From: Thermomonospora echinospora
GTDB taxonomy: Bacteria > Actinomycetota > Actinomycetes > Streptosporangiales > Streptosporangiaceae
DNA: 64,000 nt
Direction: 5' to 3'
Assembly: GCF_900108175.1 (NCBI RefSeq)
Contig: NZ_FNVO01000005.1
Span: 310,001 to 374,000, forward strand
Positions 38,766 to 46,829 of the stretch are shown piece by piece. The translations under genes were made by a program, and so were the position numbers. The stretch's first letter is position 1. Each line of letters begins with the position of its first letter. A model generated the notes under the pieces. It saw only the letters and a program-made list of their open reading frames with translations. It was not told the origin of the DNA and made no database searches.

Positions 38766-39914
38766 TCAACCGAGTGCGCTCCGCAGATCGGCCAGCAGGT
38801 CCTCGACGTTCTCGATGCCGACCGACAGCCGCACCAGATCGGCGGGGACCTCCAGTGGAGAGCCCGCCGCCGAGGCGTGCGTCATGCGTCCAGGATGCTC
38901 GATGAGCGACTCCACACCGCCCAGCGACTCGCCGAGGGTGAACAGTTCGGTGCGCTCGCACACCCGCACGGCCGCCTCCTCGGAGGCCATCCGGAACGAC
39001 ACCATCCCGCCGAACGCCCGCATCTGCTTGACGGCGACCTCGTGCCCGGGGTGGTCGGGCAGCCCCGGGTAGAGCACCGTCCGCACCGCCGGGTGGCGGG
39101 TCAGCATGTCCGCCACCGCGACGGCGTTGGCGCAGTGCCGGTCCATCCGCACGCCCAGCGTCTTGATCCCGCGCAGCGTCAGCCAGGCGTCGAACGGGCC
39201 GGCGACCGCGCCCATGGCGTTCTGGTGGAAGGCCAGCCGCTCCCCCAACTCCGCGTCGGAGGTCACCAGCGCGCCGCCGACCACGTCGGAGTGGCCGCCG
39301 AGGTACTTGGTGGTGGAGTGCACGACCACGTGGGCGCCCAGGTCCAGCGGGCGCTGCAGGTAGGGGGAGGCGAAGGTGTTGTCGACCACCAGCAGCGCCC
39401 CGGTGTCCCGGGCGACGGCGGCCAGCGCCTCGATGTCGGCCACGCCGAGCAGCGGGTTGGTCGGCGTCTCCACCCAGATCGCCTTGGTGTCGGGCCGGAC
39501 GGCGGCCCGCACCGCGTCCAGGTCCCCCAGCGGCACCGGGTCGTAGGCGACCCCCCAGCGCTCGTACACCTTGGCGAACAGCCGGTACGTGCCGCCGTAG
39601 GCGTCGTTGGGCACGATGATGTGGTCGCCGGGCACGCAGAGGGTGCGCAGCAGCGCGTCCTCGGCGGCCAGGCCAGAGGCGAACGCCAGCCCGCGCACTC
39701 CCCCTTCCAGAGCCGCCAGGCACTCCTCCAGCGCCGTGCGCGTCGGGTTGGCCGAGCGGCTGTACTCATAGCCGCCGCGCAGCCCGCCCACGCCGTCCTG
39801 CTTGTACGTGGAGACCTGATAGATCGGAGGTACCACCGCACCGGTCGTGGGGTCGGGTTCCTGCCCCGCGTGGATGGCCAGTGTCTCGAAGCCCTGTTGA
39901 ACGTCCTTGTCCAT
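38766..39914 (-). CDS. metB: Cystathionine gamma-synthase / gamma-lyase
   Basis: A 382-residue PLP enzyme of the Cys/Met metabolism family. The PLP lysine is in HSTTKYLGGHSD; YEYSRSANPTR and VETPTNP bind cofactor. It makes cystathionine from an activated homoserine and cysteine, or splits it; actinobacterial MetB proteins often do both, and cbs 3 kb away suggests the enzymes cooperate in transsulfuration. TAACCT on the minus strand is 8 bases before the ATG with no ribosome site, so the mRNA may be leaderless. Divergent from the MMPL gene across 157 bp that contain purine-rich, pairing stretches but no recognisable SAM riboswitch. Confidence 0.93.
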   Translation of the reverse strand: MDKDVQQGFETLAIHAGQEPDPTTGAVVPPIYQVSTYKQDGVGGLRGGYEYSRSANPTRTALEECLAALEGGVRGLAFASGLAAEDALLRTLCVPGDHIIVPNDAYGGTYRLFAKVYERWGVAYDPVPLGDLDAVRAAVRPDTKAIWVETPTNPLLGVADIEALAAVARDTGALLVVDNTFASPYLQRPLDLGAHVVVHSTTKYLGGHSDVVGGALVTSDAELGERLAFHQNAMGAVAGPFDAWLTLRGIKTLGVRMDRHCANAVAVADMLTRHPAVRTVLYPGLPDHPGHEVAVKQMRAFGGMVSFRMASEEAAVRVCERTELFTLGESLGGVESLIEHPGRMTHASAAGSPLEVPADLVRLSVGIENVEDLLADLRSALG

Positions 39915-40071
39915 GAAACACGAGGTTAGTAGGCCCTCTCCCCTCCTGGAGGAGGAGGTGCTCCCTCCCAGGTATCACTTCGGATTTCCCCGCCCGGACC
40001 GACTCGCACCATTGATCTGACCCGTACCGTTCTGGGGGTAATCAACAAAGTTCCCACTAAGGAAGGCGCGG

Positions 40072-42231
40072 ATGTTCGCTGCACTGGCACGCGTCGTCGT
40101 AAGACACCCGTGGTGGACGATCGCGGCCTGGCTGGTCGCCGCGGCGGTCATCATCGGGCTGTCCCCCAGTCTTGAAACCGAATCCGACCAGGGCGAGTTC
40201 CTGCCCTCCGGGTACGAGTCCGTCCAGGCCGCGGAGCTGGCCGAGAAGGCGTTCCCGCAACAGGCGGCGATGACCGCACTGATCGTGGTGCAACGCGGCG
40301 ACGGCGGGCAGATCACCCCGGCCGACACCGCCAAGGTGACCCGGGCGGCCCAGAACCTGACGGCCAAGAAGTACCCGACGGTCCAGGGGTTCGTGACCGG
40401 GCCGCAGGCGGTGGCGCCCAACAAGGCCATCCAGCTGATCAGCGTGCCGATGGAGGCGGCCACCGGCGAGGCCGCCAAGAAGCAGAGTCAGGCGATCAAG
40501 GACATCCGCACCCAGCTGCCCAAGGAACTGGGCACCGGGCTGCAGGCCAAGGTCGGCGGCGAGGTCGCCGCGTTCGTCGACAACGAGGACTCCTTCACCG
40601 ATTCGTTCAAGATCATTTCCATTGCCACCTTCGCGCTGATCATCGGGCTGATCCTGCTGATCTTCCGGGCCCCGCTGGCGGCGGTGCTGCCGATCGTGGT
40701 GATCTTCGCCACCGAGATGGTGTCGATGAAGCTGATCGGCGCCGCCTCCAAGCTGCTGGACTTCTCCGGTGACGACAGCCTGCAGATCATCCTGACCATC
40801 GTGCTGTTCGGCGTCGGCGCCGACTACTACCTGTTCCTGCTGTTCCGCTACCGGGAGCGGCTGCGGGCCGGCGATGACAAGAAGACCGCGCTGATCGTCG
40901 CGGTGGAGCGGGTCGGTGAGGTCATCACCTCCGCGGCGGCGGCCATCGCGGCCACCTTCCTGGTGCTGATGCTGGCCTCCTTCGGGATCTTCGCCGCCTG
41001 GGGCCCGTCGCTGGCCATCGGCGTGCTGGTGATGGGCATCACCTCGCTGACGCTGTTCCCGGCCATCCTGTCGCTGCTGGGCACCGCGGTCTTCTGGCCG
41101 TCGAGGTCGTGGAGGAAGCAGCCCAAGGCCACCACGTCGGCCCGGCTGGGCCGGCTGGTCGGCGCGCGCCCGGCCCTGGTCGCCCTCGGCTCGGCCGCCC
41201 TGCTGGTCGCGCTGGCCGTCGGGGCGATGAGCTTCAAGTCCGACTACGACTTCCAGTCCAGCTTCCCGCAGGACACCGAGTCCGCGCAGGCCATGAAGGA
41301 CCTGCAGAAGGGCTTCCCGGCCGGTCAGAACACCCCGGTCCAGGTGATGGTCCAGTCCACCGACGGGCAGCCGCTGAGCAAGGCCGAGCTGGACGCCTTC
41401 GGCCAGCGGGCCATGAGCCTGCCGGGCGTCGGCGGGGTTCAGCCCGCCGAGCGGAGCAAGGACCCCGCGGTGGCCCGGGTGAACCTGGTGCTCAAGGGCA
41501 ACCCGGTCGACAACGACGCGGTCAACCTGGTCAAGAACGAGCTGCGGCCGGCCGTCCACGACGTCGCGCCACAGGGCACCAAGGTGCTGGTGGGCGGCGA
41601 GACCGCGATCTACGGCGACATCAACAAGGTGGTCAACCGGGACCTGTCGGTGATCCTGCCGGTCGCCGGGGTGCTCATCGCGCTGATCCTGCTGGCGCTG
41701 CTGCGCTCGGTGGTCGCGCCGCTGTACCTGGTCCCGGCGGTGCTGCTGGGCTTCGCCGCCACCCTGGGTGCCGCGGTGTACGTCTTCCAGGGCCTGATGG
41801 ACAAGCCCGGCGAGATCTTCCACCTGCCGATCATGCTGTACCTGTTCGTGCTGGCCATCGGCACCGACTACAACATCCTGATGACCGCCCGGCTGCGCGA
41901 GGAGGCCAAGGAGGGCAACGAGCCGCGCAAGGCCGCCGCGCTGGCGGTCGAGCACGGCGGCCCGACGGTCGCCGCCGCCGGGCTGATCCTGGCCGGCACG
42001 TTCTCGGTGATGCTGCTGGCGAAGGTCTCGATGCTGCAGCAGATGGGCTTCTCCATCGCGCTCGGCATCGCACTGTCGGCCTTCGTGATGGCGATCTTCC
42101 TGGTGCCGGCCGTCACCGCCCTGCTGGGCCACCGGGCCTGGTGGCCGGGCCACGGCGACGAGCCCAAGACGCCCAAGGCCCCACCGGCGTCCGACGACCG
42201 GTTCGCCCCGGAGACCGCCGGACACCGCTAG
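40072..42231 (+). CDS. MMPL-family RND transporter
   Basis: A 719-residue inner-membrane transporter with the RND duplication: one N-terminal helix (WWTIAAWLVAAAVIIGL), an outer loop, five helices, a second outer loop (FKSDYDFQSSFP to INKVVNRDL) and five more. Proton-relay motifs GVGADYYLFLLFRYRE and AIGTDYNILMTARLREE are present in both halves. In actinobacteria such proteins move lipids or siderophores, or export drugs. It is a single gene with AAGGAAGG before the ATG and a strong terminator after it. Substrate cannot be inferred. Confidence 0.94.
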   Translation: MFAALARVVVRHPWWTIAAWLVAAAVIIGLSPSLETESDQGEFLPSGYESVQAAELAEKAFPQQAAMTALIVVQRGDGGQITPADTAKVTRAAQNLTAKKYPTVQGFVTGPQAVAPNKAIQLISVPMEAATGEAAKKQSQAIKDIRTQLPKELGTGLQAKVGGEVAAFVDNEDSFTDSFKIISIATFALIIGLILLIFRAPLAAVLPIVVIFATEMVSMKLIGAASKLLDFSGDDSLQIILTIVLFGVGADYYLFLLFRYRERLRAGDDKKTALIVAVERVGEVITSAAAAIAATFLVLMLASFGIFAAWGPSLAIGVLVMGITSLTLFPAILSLLGTAVFWPSRSWRKQPKATTSARLGRLVGARPALVALGSAALLVALAVGAMSFKSDYDFQSSFPQDTESAQAMKDLQKGFPAGQNTPVQVMVQSTDGQPLSKAELDAFGQRAMSLPGVGGVQPAERSKDPAVARVNLVLKGNPVDNDAVNLVKNELRPAVHDVAPQGTKVLVGGETAIYGDINKVVNRDLSVILPVAGVLIALILLALLRSVVAPLYLVPAVLLGFAATLGAAVYVFQGLMDKPGEIFHLPIMLYLFVLAIGTDYNILMTARLREEAKEGNEPRKAAALAVEHGGPTVAAAGLILAGTFSVMLLAKVSMLQQMGFSIALGIALSAFVMAIFLVPAVTALLGHRAWWPGHGDEPKTPKAPPASDDRFAPETAGHR

Positions 42232-42308
42232 AGCCGCCGGGGCGCGGCCGGGCGGCACAGAGAGCCGCCCGCGCAGGCCGCCCGCCCGCGCCCCGGCACC
42301 CGACATGA

Positions 42309-42336
42309 GAAGGGCCCGCGTTCTCGCGGGCCCTTC
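42309..42336 (+). terminator. Strong terminator of the MMPL gene
   Basis: Perfect 12-bp stem GAAGGGCCCGCG with loop TTCT, followed by CCCCTTTCC. Confidence 0.85.
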
Positions 42337-42392
42337 CCCTTTCCCCAAGCCTTACAGCTCCCCCACCCCAGACCTCGCACCCCTCCGGTACC

Positions 42393-42459
42393 GAAGACCA
42401 CCCGCGAGCGGTACTCCAAAGACCCTGCACCTTCGGCCTTGAAGACCACCCGCGAGCGG
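42393..42459. repeat. Pair of 19-bp direct repeats
   Basis: GAAGACCACCCGCGAGCGG occurs at 42393-42411 and again at 42441-42459, 48 bp apart, in the non-coding gap 42337-42634 between the MMPL terminator and the end of cbs. The second copy leads straight into the long hairpin. Confidence 0.85.
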
Positions 42460-42554
42460 GCCCGCGCGGTCTGGACTGAGGAGCGGTGAAGATCGCGAGG
42501 AACGAGCGATCTTCACCGCGACGAGGGAAGACCGCGCGTCCCCAGGCCCGCTCG
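42453..42554. repeat. 102-bp nested imperfect palindrome
   Basis: Three nested perfect stems: an outer 10-bp arm at 42453-42462 with 42545-42554, a middle 10-bp arm at 42463-42472 with 42529-42538, and an inner 14-bp arm (GCGGTGAAGATCGC) at 42483-42496 with 42506-42519. RNA from either strand would fold into one long rod. Confidence 0.8.
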
Positions 42555-42631
42555 CCGTCGCGGCGAAGCCGCGACCATAAGCACGCCCGCGAGCCGTCGC
42601 GGCGGAGCCGCGACCATGAACACGCCCGCGA
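42554..42631. repeat. Two tandem 39-bp REP-like units
   Basis: Units 42554-42592 and 42593-42631 differ at a few bases. Each has GTCGCGGC / GCCGCGAC, a perfect 8-bp stem with a 3-base loop (GAA, GGA), followed by ACCAT and CACGCCCGCGA. The array ends 3 bp before the cbs stop codon, so it also lies in the cbs 3' untranslated region. Confidence 0.85.
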
Positions 42632-42634
42632 CCA

Positions 42635-44002
42635 TTAACTCGCGAGGTAGGCGAGCAGATCCTGGCGGGTGATGAGGCCGGTGGGCTTGCCGTCGTCCAG
42701 GACCACGGCGGCGCCCGCCTTCTCCAGGACGCCGACGGCCTTGCTGACCGGGTCGCCGGCGCCGACCATGGGCAGCGGCTCGGCCATGTGCACATCGAGC
42801 TGGTCGGCGAGCTTGGCGTGCCCGCTGACCAGGGCGGACAGCAGGTCGCTCTCCCGGATGGCGCCGACCACCTCGGCGGCCATGACGGGCGGCTCCTCCT
42901 TCATCACCGGCAGCTGCGAGACGCCGTACTCGCGCATCACCGAGATCGCCGCCTCCACCGTCTCGTAGGGGTGGACGTGCACGAACTGCGGCAGCCCGGA
43001 GTTCTTGCGGGCCAGCACCTCGCGGATGCGGGCCTCCTCGGTGGGGGTCGACAGGAAGCCGTAGCTGGCCATCCAGTCGTCGTTGAAGATCTTGGACAGG
43101 TAGCCGCGCCCGCCGTCCGGCAGCAGCACCACGATCACGTCGTCCGGGGCCGCCCGCTCGGCCACCCGCAGCGCGGCGACCACCGCCATCCCGCAGGAGC
43201 CGCCGACCAGCAGCGCCTCCTCGCGGGCCAGCCGGCGGGTCATGGTGAAGGAGTCCTTGTCGGAGATCGCCAGGATCTCGTCGCAGACGTCGCGGTCGTA
43301 GGTCTCCGGCCAGATGTCCTCGCCGACGCCCTCGACCAGGTAGGGACGGCCGGTGCCGCCGGAGTAGACCGAGCCCTCCGGGTCGGCGCCGATGATCTTC
43401 ACCCGGCCGCCGGAGACCTCCTTGAGGTAGCGGCCGGTGCCGCTGATGGTGCCGCCGGTGCCGATGCCCGCCACGAAGTGGGTGATGCGGCCGTCGGTCT
43501 GCTCCCACAGCTCCGGGCCAGTGGTCTCGTAGTGCGAGCGCGGGTTGTGGGGGTTGGCGTACTGGTTGGGCTTCCAGGCCCCGGGGATCTCGGCGGCCAA
43601 CCGGTCCGACACCGAGTAGTAGGACTCCGGGTGGTCGGGGGCCACGGCGGTGGGGCACACCACCACCTCCGCGCCGTAGGCCCGCAGCACGTCGATCTTG
43701 TCCTGGGCGACCTTGTCGGGGCAGACGAACACGCAGCGGTAGCCGCGTTCCTGCGCCACGATGGCCAGGCCGATGCCGGTGTTGCCGGAAGTCGGCTCGA
43801 CGATGGTCCCGCCGGGGCGCAGCCGCCCGGAGGCCTCGGCGGCGTCGATCATCCGGACCGCGATGCGGTCCTTGACTGAGCCGCCGGGGTTGAAGTACTC
43901 GACCTTGGCCAGCACCTGGGGGGCCAGTCCCTCGGTCACCTTGCGCAGCCGGACGAGCGGGGTGTCGCCCATCAGCTCGGTCAGCGAATCATGAACACGC
44001 AC
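42635..44002 (-). CDS. cbs: Cystathionine beta-synthase
   Basis: A 455-residue PLP enzyme joining serine (or O-acetylserine) and homocysteine to cystathionine. The PLP lysine is in GGSVKDR, PTSGNTGIG binds substrate, and GTGGTISG holds the phosphate. Two CBS domains at the C-terminus (VMREYGVSQLPV and LITRQDLLAYLA) form a Bateman module; there is no heme domain. GTG at 44002 follows AAGGAC; the open frame to 44086 has no homology. With metB it completes transsulfuration. The REP-like array starts immediately after the stop. Confidence 0.94.
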   Translation of the reverse strand: MRVHDSLTELMGDTPLVRLRKVTEGLAPQVLAKVEYFNPGGSVKDRIAVRMIDAAEASGRLRPGGTIVEPTSGNTGIGLAIVAQERGYRCVFVCPDKVAQDKIDVLRAYGAEVVVCPTAVAPDHPESYYSVSDRLAAEIPGAWKPNQYANPHNPRSHYETTGPELWEQTDGRITHFVAGIGTGGTISGTGRYLKEVSGGRVKIIGADPEGSVYSGGTGRPYLVEGVGEDIWPETYDRDVCDEILAISDKDSFTMTRRLAREEALLVGGSCGMAVVAALRVAERAAPDDVIVVLLPDGGRGYLSKIFNDDWMASYGFLSTPTEEARIREVLARKNSGLPQFVHVHPYETVEAAISVMREYGVSQLPVMKEEPPVMAAEVVGAIRESDLLSALVSGHAKLADQLDVHMAEPLPMVGAGDPVSKAVGVLEKAGAAVVLDDGKPTGLITRQDLLAYLAS

Positions 44003-44136
44003 GGTCGACGTCCTTGTCGGATCGGGGCGCGAAGAGATGTTGCGCCCACGTTTCCACACCGTGCACCTGCGATGCGCAGCACGCACGGTCGGATAGATTT
44101 CTCTACCTGACGGTAGCCGACAACAGCGTACGAGGG

Positions 44137-44172
44137 GATCACACCTTCACAGGGTCGTCACGCCGTGTGATC
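44137..44172. promoter_or_regulatory. 8-bp inverted repeat upstream of the SGNH gene
   Basis: GATCACAC (44137-44144) and GTGTGATC (44165-44172) flank 20 bp, 32 bp before the SGNH start; a smaller CTACC-TGAC-GGTAG is at 44103-44116. Either could be an operator or a leader hairpin in the 202-bp divergent gap to cbs. Confidence 0.4.
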
Positions 44173-44204
44173 GACACGGCTGGCTGGGACGGGGCGGGTG
44201 AGCG

Positions 44205-45239
44205 ATGCTGAGGGCACTGACGGCGCGGCGGATCGCGACGGCGGCGGTCTACGGGGGCGGCGGCATCACCGCACTGGGCGGGCTGACCTTCGGCCTGGTC
44301 GTACTGGAGGCCAGGCTCGCCCGGCGGATCATCCAGGCCACCCCGAACGGGGACCCGCCGGTGGCCGACGGGCTGTACGGTGCGGCGCTGCCCGGCGAGC
44401 CGGTCTCGTTCGCGGTGCTGGGCGACTCCACCGCCGCCGGGCTGGGCGTGCACCGGCCGGACGAGACCCCGGCCGCACTGCTGGCCACCGGGCTGTCGGC
44501 GATCGCCGGCCGGCCGGTGCGGCTGACCAACGTGGCGCGTTCGGGGTCCCGCAGCGAGGTGCTGGACGGCCAGGTCACCCAGGCGCTGACGGCCCGGCCG
44601 GACATCGCGGTCATCATGATCGGCGCCAATGACGTGACCGCTCGGATCCCCCCGGCGGTGTCGGTGCGCCATCTGGACGACGCGGTGCGGCGGCTGCTGG
44701 CGGCCGGCTGCCAGGTGGTGGTCGGTACCTGCCCGGACCTGGGGTCGGTCGAGCCGCTGATGCAGCCGCTGCGCTGGATCGCCCAGCGGGCCAGCCGGCA
44801 GTTGGCCGCCGCCCAGACCATCGCGGTGGTGGAGCGGGGCGCCCGTTCGGTGTCCCTGGGGGACCTGCTGGGACGGGAGTTCGCCGCCGAGCCGGGCGAG
44901 ATGTTCTCCAAGGATCGTTACCATCCGTCTGCGAGAGGTTACGCCGCGGCGGCCATGGCGCTGCTACCGTCGATGGCGGCCGCGCTGGGGCTGGAGCCCG
45001 AGGAACCCGAGCTGATGCCCGATCCCAGCCGCGGCGTAGGCGTCCTGCCCGTCTATCTCGCGGCGGCCGAGGCCGCTGAGGAGCCCGGCATGGAGGTGGC
45101 CGGCACCCGGGTCGCGGGCCGTGAGCGCGGTCCCCGGGGCCGTTGGGCCACCCTGCTGCGGCGCCGCGGCGCGCCGGCCGACGACGAGGCCGACGGTCCG
45201 GCGGCCGAGGTGGCGCCGGGTCCGACGGGCGCCATCTGA
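44205..45239 (+). CDS. SGNH/GDSL-family hydrolase, membrane-anchored
   Basis: A 344-residue esterase-type protein with an N-terminal hydrophobic helix (VYGGGGITALGGLTFGLVVL). The SGNH blocks are visible: nucleophile in LGDSTAAGLG, Gly in VARSGSRSE, Asn in MIGANDVT and Asp/His in DRYHPSARGY. The C-terminal 90 residues are charged and probably disordered. It likely removes acyl groups outside the membrane. A homologue sits next to cbs and a thiolase gene in mycobacteria (Rv1075c, from memory). A weak GGGTGAG precedes the ATG. Confidence 0.88.
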   Translation: MLRALTARRIATAAVYGGGGITALGGLTFGLVVLEARLARRIIQATPNGDPPVADGLYGAALPGEPVSFAVLGDSTAAGLGVHRPDETPAALLATGLSAIAGRPVRLTNVARSGSRSEVLDGQVTQALTARPDIAVIMIGANDVTARIPPAVSVRHLDDAVRRLLAAGCQVVVGTCPDLGSVEPLMQPLRWIAQRASRQLAAAQTIAVVERGARSVSLGDLLGREFAAEPGEMFSKDRYHPSARGYAAAAMALLPSMAAALGLEPEEPELMPDPSRGVGVLPVYLAAAEAAEEPGMEVAGTRVAGRERGPRGRWATLLRRRGAPADDEADGPAAEVAPGPTGAI

Positions 45240-45305
45240 CCGGCGCCCGTACCCCGGGCGACGTCCGACCCAGCAAGCGTCCCGCAGACCCCCAGGAGTC
45301 AGCCC

Positions 45306-46676
45306 ATGGTCCCGCACGCCATCTTTCGACTACCGTCCGCAGTCAGTTCTGCACGATTGGCCATCGGGGCCGTGCTGCTGGGCACCGCGGGATGCACCGG
45401 CAGCGCCGGCGGCCATGTCGCCGAGACCGTCGCGGCCTGGTCGGACACCTCGGTCAACGCGGTCAGCCGGCCGATGAGCCGGGGCGGTGTCACGGCGGTG
45501 ACCGGGCTGCGGCCCGACGGCCGGCTGGAGACCGCCGTATACGACCTGGCGACCGGCCGGCGCCGGTGGTCGCAGCCGGCCGCGATGGCCGGGCGGCTGC
45601 CGGGGATGGGCGTCCAGCCGCCCGCGGTGGCGGGGCCGGCCCGGGCGCCGGTGGTGGCCGCCCTGGAGCCCCGCGGGTCCGGACGGGGGCGGGCGACGCT
45701 GGTGGTCCGGGACGCGCGGACCGGCGCGCAGCGGTGGACCAGGCCGGTGGACTCGACGTTCGGCCCGGTGCGCTGCGGCCCGCAGCTGTGCATGTCGGAG
45801 TTCACCACCGCGAGGAACGCCCGGTTCGTGGCGCTGGACTCCGCCACCGGCCGCACCCTGTGGAGCATGCCGGGGGTCGCCGAGGTCGAGGCGTCCGACG
45901 AGCGGCGTGCGGTGGTGTACCGGATGGCCCGGCATCCGGTGCTGGAGAGCCGTGATCTGCGGACGGGCCGGACGCTGTGGTCGTTCCCGGTGGAGCGCGC
46001 GGTGGGTGAGGGGGTCGCGCTGTCCGGCGGCTGGTCGTTCACCGCCCTCGGCGACACCATGGTCGGCTATCTGGCCCCCTATCAGGAGGCCAAGGGCCGC
46101 CCGCTGTCGGCGTTCGGGTTCTTCGGGCTGCGGATGGCCGACGGCAGGCCGGTGTGGACGCGCAAGCGGCTGCTGCGCGTGTATCCGGGCGCCAGTCCCG
46201 CGGTCTCGTTGATGGCCCGGGAGGTCGATGCCAGGGGCGGGTACGGCGGCTTCGCGCAGCTCGACCCGCGCACCGGCCGGACCATCGCGCGGGTGCCGGC
46301 CGACCGGGCACCCAGGACGGCGTGGTGGCTGGCCTTCCCCGACGACCTGTCCAAGCTCGGCTTCCTCTCCCAGAACGGCCGGGGGACAGCGTTCGACCTG
46401 CGGCGCGGGGCCGAGGTGCCGGCACGCGGCCTACGCGCCTGGTCGTTCTGCACGGTCAACCCCGCCGAGCTGCGGATCGAGGGGCACCGCGGGTTCTACC
46501 CGATCGCCCCGCTGTGCGCCTACGACCTGGGCACCGGGCGCAGGGTGGCCGACCCCGGCCCGCCGCCGGCCTGGTACACCGGCGCGGTCGACGGATGGCG
46601 GGTGTGGCGGGACGAGCAGGGGGTGCTGCACGCTGTGCGCGACACCACCACGACGATCCCCGGAATGTACGGCTGA
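45306..46676 (+). CDS. PQQ-like beta-propeller lipoprotein
   Basis: A 456-residue protein with a lipobox (LLGTAGC) and repeated propeller blades: DLATGRRRWSQP, DARTGAQRWTRP, DSATGRTLWSMP, DLRTGRTLWSFP and DPRTGRTIARVP, the last two weaker. Each blade has the usual xTGxxxW closing strand. No catalytic residues of quinoprotein dehydrogenases are seen, so it probably serves as a surface scaffold or binding protein. AGGAG lies 8 bases before the ATG. It follows the SGNH gene by 66 bp and may share its transcript. Confidence 0.85.
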   Translation: MVPHAIFRLPSAVSSARLAIGAVLLGTAGCTGSAGGHVAETVAAWSDTSVNAVSRPMSRGGVTAVTGLRPDGRLETAVYDLATGRRRWSQPAAMAGRLPGMGVQPPAVAGPARAPVVAALEPRGSGRGRATLVVRDARTGAQRWTRPVDSTFGPVRCGPQLCMSEFTTARNARFVALDSATGRTLWSMPGVAEVEASDERRAVVYRMARHPVLESRDLRTGRTLWSFPVERAVGEGVALSGGWSFTALGDTMVGYLAPYQEAKGRPLSAFGFFGLRMADGRPVWTRKRLLRVYPGASPAVSLMAREVDARGGYGGFAQLDPRTGRTIARVPADRAPRTAWWLAFPDDLSKLGFLSQNGRGTAFDLRRGAEVPARGLRAWSFCTVNPAELRIEGHRGFYPIAPLCAYDLGTGRRVADPGPPPAWYTGAVDGWRVWRDEQGVLHAVRDTTTTIPGMYG

Positions 46677-46772
46677 CCAGGCCGGTTTCGGTACGTGACG
46701 TAAGCGTGCACTTATTGGATGAAAGGGTCAATAAAGCCCCACCCCGACGTGTGCGGAACGGGCGGCAGCGAC

Positions 46773-46799
46773 TAGGTTGCCCTTATGACCGGACAGTAA
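46773..46799 (+). promoter_or_regulatory. -10 box followed by a four-codon leaderless ORF
   Basis: TAGGTT (46773-46778) lies 6 bases before ATG ACC GGA CAG TAA (46785-46799), the spacing seen at leaderless genes here. The thiolase start is 30 bases beyond the stop, with its own ribosome site. Confidence 0.4.
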
Positions 46800-46829
46800 C
46801 ACCGGTCGCCGACCACAAGGGAGACCGAT

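Noticed and set aside
39915-40071. Possible SAM riboswitch in front of metB
   Set aside because: Purine-rich stretches can pair, but I see no S-box core, and a -10 box close to the ATG suggests a leaderless transcript.
42513-43658. A 381-codon minus-strand frame overlapping cbs
   Set aside because: It is a shifted frame of cbs; cbs itself has full homology and PLP motifs, and this frame is Gly/Arg/Pro-rich without domains.
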